Source: Vibrio mangrovi (lineage in GTDB: Bacteria > Pseudomonadota > Gammaproteobacteria > Enterobacterales > Vibrionaceae). Taken from it: DNA of 64,000 nucleotides. Positions 7,970-15,745 of the stretch are shown here, one piece after another. The notes below the pieces were generated by a model. It did no database searches, was not told the DNA's origin, and was given only the letters and a program-made list of their open reading frames with translations. The translations under genes were made by a program, and so were the position numbers. Location of the stretch: NCBI RefSeq assembly GCF_024346955.1, contig NZ_AP024883.1:682001-746000 (forward strand), given 5' to 3'. Numbering within the stretch: position 1 is the stretch's first letter; the number at the start of each line of letters is the position of its first letter.

Positions 7970-9677
7970 TCTGCTCAGTTGTTAAGGTCCAGAAATTAAA
8001 AAAGTTATACCACTGGAGTGGGTTTCTTATCGCATGGTATTCCAAGCGTTCCGCATATTGTTGAACGGCCTGAGTTAACGCGGCTTTTCTTTGTTTACGG
8101 GGTAAGGTCAGTGCGTCGCTGAAATGTTCAAAGTAAACATCGAAATGCAGGTTGTTCTGTCGTTCATCTCTGAAGCCGAACAGGGTATAGATCGGGACAT
8201 TCAGGAGTGAGGCCAGAATAAACGGGCCCTGGGGGAAAGGTGCTGGTTTTCCCAGAAAATCAGCCCAGATGACCCGATCTTCTTTACTGGTTGACGTTCG
8301 GTCTCCGACAATAACAACCCATTCTCCCTGATCCAGTTTTTGTTTCAGCAAGATAGCCAGTTCGGCTCCGACGGAAGTCACTTGTATCAGGTTCAGATCG
8401 GAAGTCGGATTAACAGCTTTCATCACGCTGTTAAATCGTTCGGCATGTTGTGTGAATACCAGTGCATTGATTGTCAGATGGGTATAATGCTGACTGAGAG
8501 CCCGGCACAGTTCGATGTTTCCCAGATGAGATCCCAGAACCAGAACGCCATGGCGGGCATCAATTATTTGTTGAAAATTCTGTTGACCATGAATTGTCAG
8601 ATGTTCGGAAGAGTAATCGCCATGCCAGGCTGCCAGTTTATCGAGCATGGTATAGCCGAAAGAAAGCAGGTGTCGGTAGCTGGACAATTTTTCCGGCACG
8701 GGTAAGTGCTTCTGGTGGGCATAGTCGCGTAAATTGTGCAGATAAAGTTCTGATGCCTCTTTTGCCTGCTGGCTGGTCTGGTGGTAGTAATAAATGACGA
8801 TCTTAAGAATCGCGCTGAATACTTTCCTTCCCAGTAACCGATAGATAAAGAGAAGGGTCTTAATTCCCAGCACGGTGCCGGCTTCCTGCCGTCTTGACCA
8901 GTGTGCGTTTTTCTGAACACCGGAATGGTGAAAACGACGGGCCAGCAGACGGGGAATTCTGGGTAGCATCCCCATAAATAAACGCGTGTGCATCCAACTG
9001 ATTCTGAGATTATCTTTCAGTGCATTAAAATGAGAAATGCCGCCTTCCGGGTAAATGACCTGAGTTGGAATAAAATCAATCTCAACACCTTTCCAGTACA
9101 TTCTGACCAGAATTTCAATGTCGAAATCCATGCGGGTGCCGATTGAATTTTGGGCGATAACTTCTGCTGTTGTACGAAGAGGATATACGCGAAAACCACA
9201 CATACTGTCTTTGATAGCCAGTGATAATGTTTCTATCCATACCCAGACATGAGTGACATAGCGCCCGTATAACCGGGATTTCGGCACACTGTCATCGTAC
9301 ATCGGCTGACCGGAAATCAGATGTTCCGGATGCATCTGCGAAGCAGTAATTAGCTTAGGGAGAGCGTTGACATCGTGCTGACCATCGGCATCCAACTGGA
9401 TTGCATGAGTAAAACCAAGTTGACTCGCATGATGTATCCCGGCCATTACTGCACCGCCTTTACCCTGATTATGAGGTAAAGTGAGCAGCTCAATATGAGG
9501 TTGTCCGGCAACTTCTTCCAGCACTATTTTGGTTGCCTCATGACTTCCGTCATCAACCAGAAGGATAGGATAGTTAAAGCCTGATAATGACGATATCACC
9601 TGTGACACGGTATCACCGTGGTTATAGCAGGGAATCAGAAAGCAGGGACGATAATTATCCTGAAAATTGTTCCTCAC
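7950..9677 (-). CDS. apeJ: GT2 glycosyltransferase fused to LpxL-type acyltransferase
   Basis: Two-domain protein of 575 aa. Residues about 10-240 form a family 2 glycosyltransferase (CFLIPCYNHGD, LLVDDGS, and QLDADGQHD with the metal-binding DxD). Residues about 270-560 match lipid A biosynthesis LpxL/HtrB-type acyltransferases (LVLGSHLGNIELCRAL with an HxxxxE-type motif, GDRTSTS). It probably builds or acylates the lipid anchor of the polyene at the inner membrane. The GTG start at 9677 overlaps the apeI stop as GTGA. The fusion is known for ApeJ of APE clusters; the exact sugar and acyl donors are unknown. Confidence 0.9.
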   Translation of the reverse strand: MRNNFQDNYRPCFLIPCYNHGDTVSQVISSLSGFNYPILLVDDGSHEATKIVLEEVAGQPHIELLTLPHNQGKGGAVMAGIHHASQLGFTHAIQLDADGQHDVNALPKLITASQMHPEHLISGQPMYDDSVPKSRLYGRYVTHVWVWIETLSLAIKDSMCGFRVYPLRTTAEVIAQNSIGTRMDFDIEILVRMYWKGVEIDFIPTQVIYPEGGISHFNALKDNLRISWMHTRLFMGMLPRIPRLLARRFHHSGVQKNAHWSRRQEAGTVLGIKTLLFIYRLLGRKVFSAILKIVIYYYHQTSQQAKEASELYLHNLRDYAHQKHLPVPEKLSSYRHLLSFGYTMLDKLAAWHGDYSSEHLTIHGQQNFQQIIDARHGVLVLGSHLGNIELCRALSQHYTHLTINALVFTQHAERFNSVMKAVNPTSDLNLIQVTSVGAELAILLKQKLDQGEWVVIVGDRTSTSKEDRVIWADFLGKPAPFPQGPFILASLLNVPIYTLFGFRDERQNNLHFDVYFEHFSDALTLPRKQRKAALTQAVQQYAERLEYHAIRNPLQWYNFFNFWTLTTEQNESIHE

Positions 9678-10045
9678 GTCGCTGACCTCAATTTTATTTT
9701 TCCTGAGGCGTGAACTTTCGGGGAGCTCTCATGCTCATGAGCTGAAGTATAGCGGAAGGTTAATTTTTCTTTACTTTCATCCCACTCCAGAGTCAGAATA
9801 ACCTGAGTGTTTGGATATATAGGCTCTTGAAATTTAACGACTTCAATTCCCTGAAACAGCCCGGATAAGTTGAGATATTCTCTGGCATAGTGAACGGCCC
9901 AGTCAATCTGGGTGACACCCGGTAGTAGTGGGAATTGTGTGAAATGGCCGGAGAAATAGACAATATCTGCATCCAGAGACAAAGCTAAAGTTACACTATC
10001 GGACTGGATATCTGTTGTCAGGAGTGTTGGTTTGGTTTTCATCAT
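9674..10045 (-). CDS. apeI: ApeI-type hotdog dehydratase
   Basis: Small hotdog protein (123 aa) related to FabZ/FabA dehydratases. The motif GHFTQFPLLPGVTQIDWA corresponds to FabZ GHFPxxPxxPG, with the active-site His preserved. In characterised APE systems ApeI pairs with ApeP to dehydrate the 3-hydroxyacyl-ACP intermediates. ATG codons at 10045 and 10042 both overlap the apeH stop. The tight overlap with apeJ downstream supports one transcript. Confidence 0.88.
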   Translation of the reverse strand: MMKTKPTLLTTDIQSDSVTLALSLDADIVYFSGHFTQFPLLPGVTQIDWAVHYAREYLNLSGLFQGIEVVKFQEPIYPNTQVILTLEWDESKEKLTFRYTSAHEHESSPKVHASGKIKLRSAT

Positions 10046-11454
10046 ATGTCCTGATTTCCCGGTGTTGTCTCAAAATGTTTTCTGATTTCAGAAAGTTGCT
10101 TTTTCCCCTGGCTATTTACCGGGATTTCATGAACGACTCTGAATCGTTTAGGAATGACGACCGGCTCAAGCCATTGACGTAATTCCTGACGGAGCTGAAT
10201 CCAGAATCGGCCTTTTCCCTGAGATAAAAGCTGTTGTTCTCCCTGAGGACTTAGTACGAGCATTGCAGCCAGAATAAGCCGTTTTTCTTCCTGAAGAGAA
10301 ATCACCGTACTTTCCTGAATCCACTTGAGATTGTCGATGCATTGTTCGACTTCGCTTAACGAGACTCGTTTTTCTTCAATCTTCACGATACGGTCTGTGC
10401 GTCCTTTGAGCTCAAACTGACGCTGAGAATGGAACTGACAGATATCAGAACTCTGATACCACAGGTCAGGTGTAACGTGTGGGGAAAGCAGACAGAGGCA
10501 TCCTTCATGATTGGTATGAGCCTGAATGTCCGGGAAGAGTGTCCAGAGTTGACCGTCCTGATACTGTTGACGGTAGGCGATTCCTCCGGTTTCCGTACTG
10601 CCGAATATTTCCACCGGATAATGACCTAACAGCCGATTGATTTGAACTGCGGTAGCAAAAGAAAGCGGGCCACCGGAAGAAAACACGGCTCTGGCTGATG
10701 CTGAAGATATTCCATCCGGAAAACGTTTTAGCATCGCTGGGCTGCTAATCAGTGTTGTATCTGCCGATAGCCTGTTGATGATCTGTTCCGGATATTCCAG
10801 ATTTCTGGCTGAAAAGGCTCTGCCAGAGCAGAGCGGCCACAGAATCCGGAACAGCAACCCATAGATATGCTGGTGAGAGACCGTACTTTCTATCACACTC
10901 CCGGCAATGTGTTCGCCCCATAACCGTTCCAGTGTTGCCACTTCAGTTTCAAGCTGATGGAGTGTTTTCGCGATGGCTTTGGGTGTCCCGCTTGAACCTG
11001 AAGTAAACATCGTAATAGCAGTTTCTTCCGGTTTTATTTCCGGAAGCTGGAAAGCACTATGAAATGATGTTGGCGTCGTTTGAGTCGTGATTCGCTGGTG
11101 GACAAGGTTTTCCGGAGGATGGAAAAGATCGTCACAAAGGAGCAGATCAAACTGGTCAGAAAGCGCCGAAAGTGCTTCGGGCTGATAGTTTCCCGGTAAA
11201 ATGAGATGCTTACCGGCCAGACAAGCGGCACTGAAACCGACGGTGAAAAAGTAGCTATCAATACAGCATATGGCGATACGCTTAGCCGGAGTCTGTTTCA
11301 ATTGCTGATAGGTATATACAACATTGTCGGTAAATGTTTGCCAGTCATACCGGAGTTCGGGGCCATCATATGAGACGATATGGTCCGCAGTACGGCAGAC
11401 ATTTGAGCATTGATTATCGAATAACCGACTGAGTGGACGGAAGGCAGCATTCAT
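10042..11454 (-). CDS. apeH: AMP-binding acyl/aryl-CoA(ACP) synthetase
   Basis: Adenylate-forming ligase of about 470 aa with the P-loop motif TMFTSGSSGTPKAIAK and EIFGSTETGGIAYRQ. A C-terminal subdomain carries GRTDRIVKIEEKRVS and the PxN-x-GKK tail with catalytic Lys. It would activate the aryl starter acid and load an ACP. I place the start at the ATG at 11454, four bases after the apeG stop and preceded by AGGA, rather than at 11499 inside apeG. Confidence 0.88.
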   Translation of the reverse strand: MNAAFRPLSRLFDNQCSNVCRTADHIVSYDGPELRYDWQTFTDNVVYTYQQLKQTPAKRIAICCIDSYFFTVGFSAACLAGKHLILPGNYQPEALSALSDQFDLLLCDDLFHPPENLVHQRITTQTTPTSFHSAFQLPEIKPEETAITMFTSGSSGTPKAIAKTLHQLETEVATLERLWGEHIAGSVIESTVSHQHIYGLLFRILWPLCSGRAFSARNLEYPEQIINRLSADTTLISSPAMLKRFPDGISSASARAVFSSGGPLSFATAVQINRLLGHYPVEIFGSTETGGIAYRQQYQDGQLWTLFPDIQAHTNHEGCLCLLSPHVTPDLWYQSSDICQFHSQRQFELKGRTDRIVKIEEKRVSLSEVEQCIDNLKWIQESTVISLQEEKRLILAAMLVLSPQGEQQLLSQGKGRFWIQLRQELRQWLEPVVIPKRFRVVHEIPVNSQGKKQLSEIRKHFETTPGNQDI

Positions 11455-11458
11455 GATG

Positions 11459-12019
11459 TTATGAATTCCTGAGAATGAATTGTCGTATGACCCACTCACC
11501 CAAAAGCAGGCTTCCCATTAAAAAATAGCTCACTAAGCCATTGTATAAAGTCCATACAGAAATAGGCTGAAAGCATGTATACAGGGCAATACTCCCGTTC
11601 AGCACAAAGAAACCACACCATATTGTCGTGACTCTGCTTGTGTAACGGACTCCTGCCGGTGGCAGTTGCGGATCTTTCAGACGGGCTAATCGCTCAATGA
11701 TTGTGGGTGGACGAATGATGCTGCTTAAAAATAGAATCAGCATACAAAAATTCACTGCAACCGGATAAAATTTCAGCCACCCCTGATTTCTGAATATTGC
11801 ACTCAGTAATATTAATATAATACCAATCATTGCACTGCCCAAAGCGAGTATCCGGAGCTCTCTTACCTTTGTCTGGCGGCTGGTAAATATTCTGAACAGA
11901 AAAAGAAAAATCAGTAGTCCACTGATTATTTTCAGTTTCTGTTCATTTAGCCCTAAATAGATAATAAACGGATAAGCAAGCAGGCAAATTGCAGACAGAA
12001 TTGCCAGCAATCGGTACAT
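11459..12019 (-). CDS. apeG: APE-cluster membrane protein (COG4648-like)
   Basis: Integral membrane protein of 186 aa with about six hydrophobic helices (for example LLAILSAICLLAYPFIIYLG and a TTIWCGFFVLNGSIALYTC segment). It resembles the conserved membrane protein found between the ACP and ligase genes of APE operons. Its biochemical role is not known to me. The ATG at 12019 shares a base with the apeF stop (TAATG). Confidence 0.8.
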   Translation of the reverse strand: MYRLLAILSAICLLAYPFIIYLGLNEQKLKIISGLLIFLFLFRIFTSRQTKVRELRILALGSAMIGIILILLSAIFRNQGWLKFYPVAVNFCMLILFLSSIIRPPTIIERLARLKDPQLPPAGVRYTSRVTTIWCGFFVLNGSIALYTCFQPISVWTLYNGLVSYFLMGSLLLGEWVIRQFILRNS

Positions 12020-12276
12020 TATTTACTCTCTAATAAATGCTCGACAGCCACGACAATATCATTGACGGTTCTTACTGTTTTAAATTCATCTGGCTGAATT
12101 TTCTTTCCGGTAACTTTTTGCAAATGAACGACTAAGTCAACAGCATCAATACTGTCCAGATCCAAATCTTCATATAAATGTGCATCTGGTTTTATTTCAT
12201 CTTCATTCAGTTCAAATAGCTCAACCAATGCATTTTTAATTTGAGTGAAAATCTGCTCTTTGTTTACGGTTGTCAT
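12019..12276 (-). CDS. apeF: acyl carrier protein (APE)
   Basis: Acyl carrier protein of 85 aa from the ATG at 12276; an in-frame GTG at 12285 is possible. The phosphopantetheine site is Ser42 in DLDLDSIDAVDLVV. It is acidic and helical, as expected of ACPs. APE clusters carry two ACPs, and this is the second after apeE. It carries the growing aryl-polyene chain or the starter. Downstream overlap with apeG couples the two genes. Confidence 0.93.
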   Translation of the reverse strand: MTTVNKEQIFTQIKNALVELFELNEDEIKPDAHLYEDLDLDSIDAVDLVVHLQKVTGKKIQPDEFKTVRTVNDIVVAVEHLLESK

Positions 12277-12294
12277 ACTCGGCACTACTTACGA

Positions 12295-12552
12295 TTAATT
12301 TGATTGAGAACTGATATAATTTGCCAGATTGGCTACTGATGCAAAATACTGTCTTGCATTCGTATCATCTGCATCAATTAGAATATTAAATTTCTTCTTA
12401 ATAGCTAGCCCTAATTCCAGAGCATCGATAGAATCAAGCCCAAGTCCATCACCAAATAAAGGTGCATCTGTATCGATGTCCGAAATGGTGAGATCTTCTA
12501 AGTTTAATGCATCGATAATAAGTTGTTTAATTTCGTTATGTAGTACTTCCAC
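12295..12552 (-). CDS. apeE: acyl carrier protein (APE)
   Basis: Acyl carrier protein of 85 aa with the phosphopantetheine Ser41 in GLGLDSIDALELGLAI. The start is GTG, preceded by AGG five bases upstream. It is distinct in sequence from the neighbouring ApeF, so the two ACPs are probably specialised, with one taking the starter and the other extension, as proposed for APE systems. The gap to apeF is about 18 nt. Confidence 0.93.
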   Translation of the reverse strand: MEVLHNEIKQLIIDALNLEDLTISDIDTDAPLFGDGLGLDSIDALELGLAIKKKFNILIDADDTNARQYFASVANLANYISSQSN

Positions 12553-12568
12553 TGCGACCTACTTACCG

Positions 12569-13336
12569 TCATTGATGATTTGGAAAAATAACTTCAGCCA
12601 GATAGTTATTCAATCGTCTGGCTGAAAGGGTTGGATTATCCGTTTCTTGGATAAAGTTCCGGACTTCGATTTTATCTTTTACTTCGATATGGAAAACCGG
12701 TTTCTCCCGGGGCACTTTATACCACATTTTTTCTTTGGTGAGAAAACTTGGAGATACACTAATATGAATAATTCTGAGATCTGTTTGTGTACGAATGGCA
12801 ACCTGAGCTGCGCCTCTGCGTAAGGTTGGGGATTTTCCCTGTGTGGTCCGTGTACCTTCCGGGAATATTAGCAGAACATTTCCCTTATTCAGGCGTGTTT
12901 CGCAGGCTTTTATCAAATCATCCGGAGTTTTATTCGGAATATATCCGGCAGCATTGACAATGTGTTTGATAAATGGATTTGACCAGATATCGGATTTAAC
13001 CAAACAGTCACACTGTTTTAACTGTGATGTGATCAGCACATAGTCGATTAATGTCGGATGATTGGCAATGAGCAGACAGTGGCGATCATTGGTCAGTTTC
13101 TCGATACCGGAAAATTTGTAATCCATGGCGCCGGAAAACTTCATAATCTTACAAAAAAGAGAGAATGCCAGACGGATGAGCGCCTGTACCCGATATTCGC
13201 GCTTCTCCTGAGTTGGACAAGATATACGAATGAGGGGAATCAGGATAAAGCTGATAATCAGTCCTCCGAGACCGAAGATACCGAAACAGACGGCAGTTGC
13301 GAGTAATCGCCAGAATCGATTGATCACGAGCCACAT
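12569..13336 (-). CDS. apeD: 1-acylglycerol-3-phosphate-type acyltransferase
   Basis: PlsC-family membrane acyltransferase. An N-terminal hydrophobic stretch (LLATAVCFGIFGLGGLIISFI) precedes the HX4D motif NHPTLIDYV and the FPEGTRTT motif. It likely acylates the glycerol or sugar anchor of the aryl polyene. It overlaps apeC by 13 nt when the ATG at 13336 is used. That codon has GGAG nine bases upstream, while the two earlier candidates (GTG 13351, ATG 13345) have poor sites. Confidence 0.88.
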   Translation of the reverse strand: MWLVINRFWRLLATAVCFGIFGLGGLIISFILIPLIRISCPTQEKREYRVQALIRLAFSLFCKIMKFSGAMDYKFSGIEKLTNDRHCLLIANHPTLIDYVLITSQLKQCDCLVKSDIWSNPFIKHIVNAAGYIPNKTPDDLIKACETRLNKGNVLLIFPEGTRTTQGKSPTLRRGAAQVAIRTQTDLRIIHISVSPSFLTKEKMWYKVPREKPVFHIEVKDKIEVRNFIQETDNPTLSARRLNNYLAEVIFPNHQ

Positions 13337-14064
13337 CGCTGCCATCTCCACTGCTGATTACTGCCATTGATACACCAGCTTGATTCGTTATTAAGATAAT
13401 GGCAGAGAAACGTTAATCCTTGCGGCAGATGAAGCGGTTTACCAGGTGATGAGCTCTGTTTCTGTGATGTGAGTTCCCAGTCTTTTCCTGATGAGAGGAG
13501 TAAGCCTAATGCATATCCCCGATATTCATCTTCTTCATAAATGTGATAGGGCTCAGGGAGTGGTTCGTCAAAGTCAACCACGAGGACCTGATGTTCAGGC
13601 TCTTGCTGCAGATATATCCACGCTTCCTGAATCGCGCTGTGAAACGTGTTATCCATGGCTGATATTGAAGTCAGAGGTATCGGTTGCTGGCATGCAATGG
13701 TTGATAATCCGGCTGCTGAATTATGAACTGACTGTGAAAACGCCATCGGAGATGCATCTTCCCCCCGGAGTATATCCTCAATGATCTTTGCACTTCTGGT
13801 CAGCTCGCCATGACGGCTGGAAAACACCAGATAATGGATAGAGTGATTCTGCATGAAGTGCAATGCTGTTTGTACCGCCAATTTACTTAAATGACTCATT
13901 CTTCTCCGCATCATCGGGGGAATCAGATGGGTTTGAAGCGGAGTACTTTCCGGCCATTGTAAAGATTGAGACCAGGTATACCAGTCCTGTAACTGGCTGA
14001 AACCTTCAGAGTTTGCTGCCCAGGAATTTATATTGAATGAGAGTAACGGAGAATATTTCGACAT
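13324..14064 (-). CDS. apeC: beta-ketoacyl synthase-like chain-length factor
   Basis: KS-like protein of 246 aa, much shorter than a full ketosynthase. It has the N-terminal half of the thiolase fold (YLVFSSRHGELTRS; MAFSQSVHNSAAGL; LTSISAMDNTFHSA). The nucleophile position has no Cys, so it should not condense by itself. In the Xenorhabdus APE enzyme ApeC forms a heterodimer with ApeO as chain-length factor. It is the first gene of the minus-strand operon, and its ATG faces the divergent lipoprotein gene across 73 bp. Confidence 0.83.
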   Translation of the reverse strand: MSKYSPLLSFNINSWAANSEGFSQLQDWYTWSQSLQWPESTPLQTHLIPPMMRRRMSHLSKLAVQTALHFMQNHSIHYLVFSSRHGELTRSAKIIEDILRGEDASPMAFSQSVHNSAAGLSTIACQQPIPLTSISAMDNTFHSAIQEAWIYLQQEPEHQVLVVDFDEPLPEPYHIYEEDEYRGYALGLLLSSGKDWELTSQKQSSSPGKPLHLPQGLTFLCHYLNNESSWCINGSNQQWRWQRCGS

Positions 14065-14137
14065 AACATATTGATTTATTATTTTTAAAAAGAAATACTA
14101 AAACAACTTTTCTTGTATTAAATAAAGGCGGTTATAC
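14065..14137. promoter_or_regulatory. divergent AT-rich promoter region of APE cluster
   Basis: The 73 bp between the divergent starts of apeC and the lipoprotein gene are about 80% A/T. Promoters for both directions must lie here or just inside the genes. A TTGATT followed 17 bp later by AATACT is one candidate for the rightward direction, but neither hexamer is strong. AAAGGCGG before the ATG at 14138 is a plausible ribosome-binding site. I see no clear operator. Confidence 0.4.
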
Positions 14138-14530
14138 ATGAATTTTTATAAGTTTACTATCTCGCTTGTTTTAGCGCTAGTTATTGTTGGTTGCAGTCGT
14201 GTTCAGCCGATTATGGATATTAATGATGAACCGGTTGCATATAATCTTACACTCAAACAAGTTAAAACAGCTATCGTTAATTCAGCAATGCAACGAGGCT
14301 GGACAATTAAAGAAGATGGAAAAGGAAAATTATCGGCATCTATATTTGTTCGTTCTCATTTCGCGGAGATAGAAATTCCATATGATCAAAAACATTATTC
14401 AATTATCTATGTGAAATCGAATAATCTGAAAGCTAAAGATGGGAACATCCACAGAAACTATAACCGTTGGATCAGTTATTTAAACGATGATATTAAGAAA
14501 CAATTAATGTATATCGCTTCGAAGAAATAG
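14138..14530 (+). CDS. small lipoprotein divergent from APE operon
   Basis: Predicted lipoprotein of 130 aa. The signal sequence MNFYKFTISLVLALVIVGC has Cys19 as the lipidated residue. The mature part (SRVQPIMDINDEPV..., SAMQRGWTIKEDGKGKLSAS) looks like a small alpha/beta domain. APE clusters of other gammaproteobacteria start with a gene for a small hypothetical protein next to a methyltransferase, which fits this position. No biochemical function is known to me. The gene is noticeably AT-rich compared with the operon across from it. Confidence 0.75.
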   Translation: MNFYKFTISLVLALVIVGCSRVQPIMDINDEPVAYNLTLKQVKTAIVNSAMQRGWTIKEDGKGKLSASIFVRSHFAEIEIPYDQKHYSIIYVKSNNLKAKDGNIHRNYNRWISYLNDDIKKQLMYIASKK

Positions 14531-14560
14531 TCGTATTATCTATAACTAATTGGATTTCCT

Positions 14561-15625
14561 GTGTTAAATACAAATATTGATCCTTACAATGCTTTAGAAG
14601 CGAAAACAGAAGCTCAGAAACTTTCTTTTTCACCGGTTGTGTTCCAGACTGCCCGGTCTCTCAGAGAATTAGGTATTCTTGCTGTTTTAGATGAAGCGGG
14701 AAACGGAGGTTTATCTGCAAAAGAAATTGCCCAATCAACCGGAGTTTCTGAATACGGAATCAAAGTGTTACTTGATATGGCAGTGAGTGCACATATCGCG
14801 CTTTGGAATAAGCCGAATTACTCACTGGCAAATATGGGTTTCTTTCTGCTCCATGATGGTATGACTCAGGCAAACATGGATTTCACCGCTGATGTTTGCT
14901 ACGACGCGATGAGTCATCTGACCGAAGCGATACAACAGGGCAAACCATCGGGATTGAAAGTTTTTGGTGATTGGGAAACGATCTATCAGGGGCTTCCTTC
15001 ATTGCCGGAAAAAGCAAAGGAAAGCTGGTTTAAATTTGACCATTTTTATTCTGACCGCTCTTTCCCTGTTTTGCTACAGGAAGTTTTTGCCGGACAGCCG
15101 AAACATATTGTCGATATCGGTGGAAATACCGGGAAATGGGCGATCCAATGCTGTCGGCATAATCCGGATGTACAGGTGACAATCGTTGATTTACCTCAAC
15201 AGCTGCAAGTTGCACAGCAGAATGCCGAAGAGAATGGTTTTGCCAACCGGATTCATCCGTTTGCTGCCAACATGCTGGATAAGAGCCAACAACTTCCTGA
15301 GCATGCTGATGTCTGGTGGATGAGCCAGTTTCTGGACTGTTTTTCTCCGATGGAAATTCTGAGTATCTTAAAGCGGGTGCGGGAAAAGTTAACTCCGGGT
15401 TCCACTGTATATATTTTAGAATTGTTCTGGGATGCCCAGAAGTATGAAGTGGCTTCTTACAGCCTGAATGCGACTTCATTGTATTTTACCTGTCTGGCAA
15501 ATGGGAACAGTCGTTTCTACCGAAGCGATGATTTTCTTGAGATTGTGGCTGAAGCGGGCCTGAATGTTATTGAGAAAATCGATCATATCGGTTTAGGGCA
15601 TACACTGCTGAAACTGAAGATATAA
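14561..15625 (+). CDS. apeB: class I SAM methyltransferase of APE cluster
   Basis: O-methyltransferase-like protein of 354 aa. It has an N-terminal winged-helix dimerisation part (SLRELGILAVLDEAGNGGLS, IAQSTGVSEYGIKVLLDMA) and a C-terminal Rossmann domain with the SAM motif HIVDIGGNTGKWAIQC. It would methylate the aryl head or a related intermediate. Known APE pigments carry methyl or hydroxy decorations on the ring. The start is GTG at 14561. It follows the lipoprotein gene by 30 bp on the same strand, and a strong hairpin terminator follows. The symbol is given by analogy and is less certain than the function. Confidence 0.8.
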   Translation: MLNTNIDPYNALEAKTEAQKLSFSPVVFQTARSLRELGILAVLDEAGNGGLSAKEIAQSTGVSEYGIKVLLDMAVSAHIALWNKPNYSLANMGFFLLHDGMTQANMDFTADVCYDAMSHLTEAIQQGKPSGLKVFGDWETIYQGLPSLPEKAKESWFKFDHFYSDRSFPVLLQEVFAGQPKHIVDIGGNTGKWAIQCCRHNPDVQVTIVDLPQQLQVAQQNAEENGFANRIHPFAANMLDKSQQLPEHADVWWMSQFLDCFSPMEILSILKRVREKLTPGSTVYILELFWDAQKYEVASYSLNATSLYFTCLANGNSRFYRSDDFLEIVAEAGLNVIEKIDHIGLGHTLLKLKI

Positions 15626-15645
15626 AAATATCACTAAATAAACGA

Positions 15646-15688
15646 AACGGCCTTCATGACAGGATAATCATGAAGGCCGTTATTTTTT
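15646..15688 (+). terminator. intrinsic terminator, possibly bidirectional
   Basis: A perfect 14-bp stem (AACGGCCTTCATGA and its complement) with an 8-nt loop is followed by ATTTTTTG. It ends the lipoprotein-methyltransferase transcript. The minus-strand side is also followed by a T-rich run, so it may serve olsF as well. A second 8-bp hairpin (15697-15720) lies just downstream without a T tract. Confidence 0.9.
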
Positions 15689-15745
15689 GTATTCTGTCAC
15701 CTGATAAAGATTTCAGGTGATAACCGTTATTTTAAATGAAAACAG

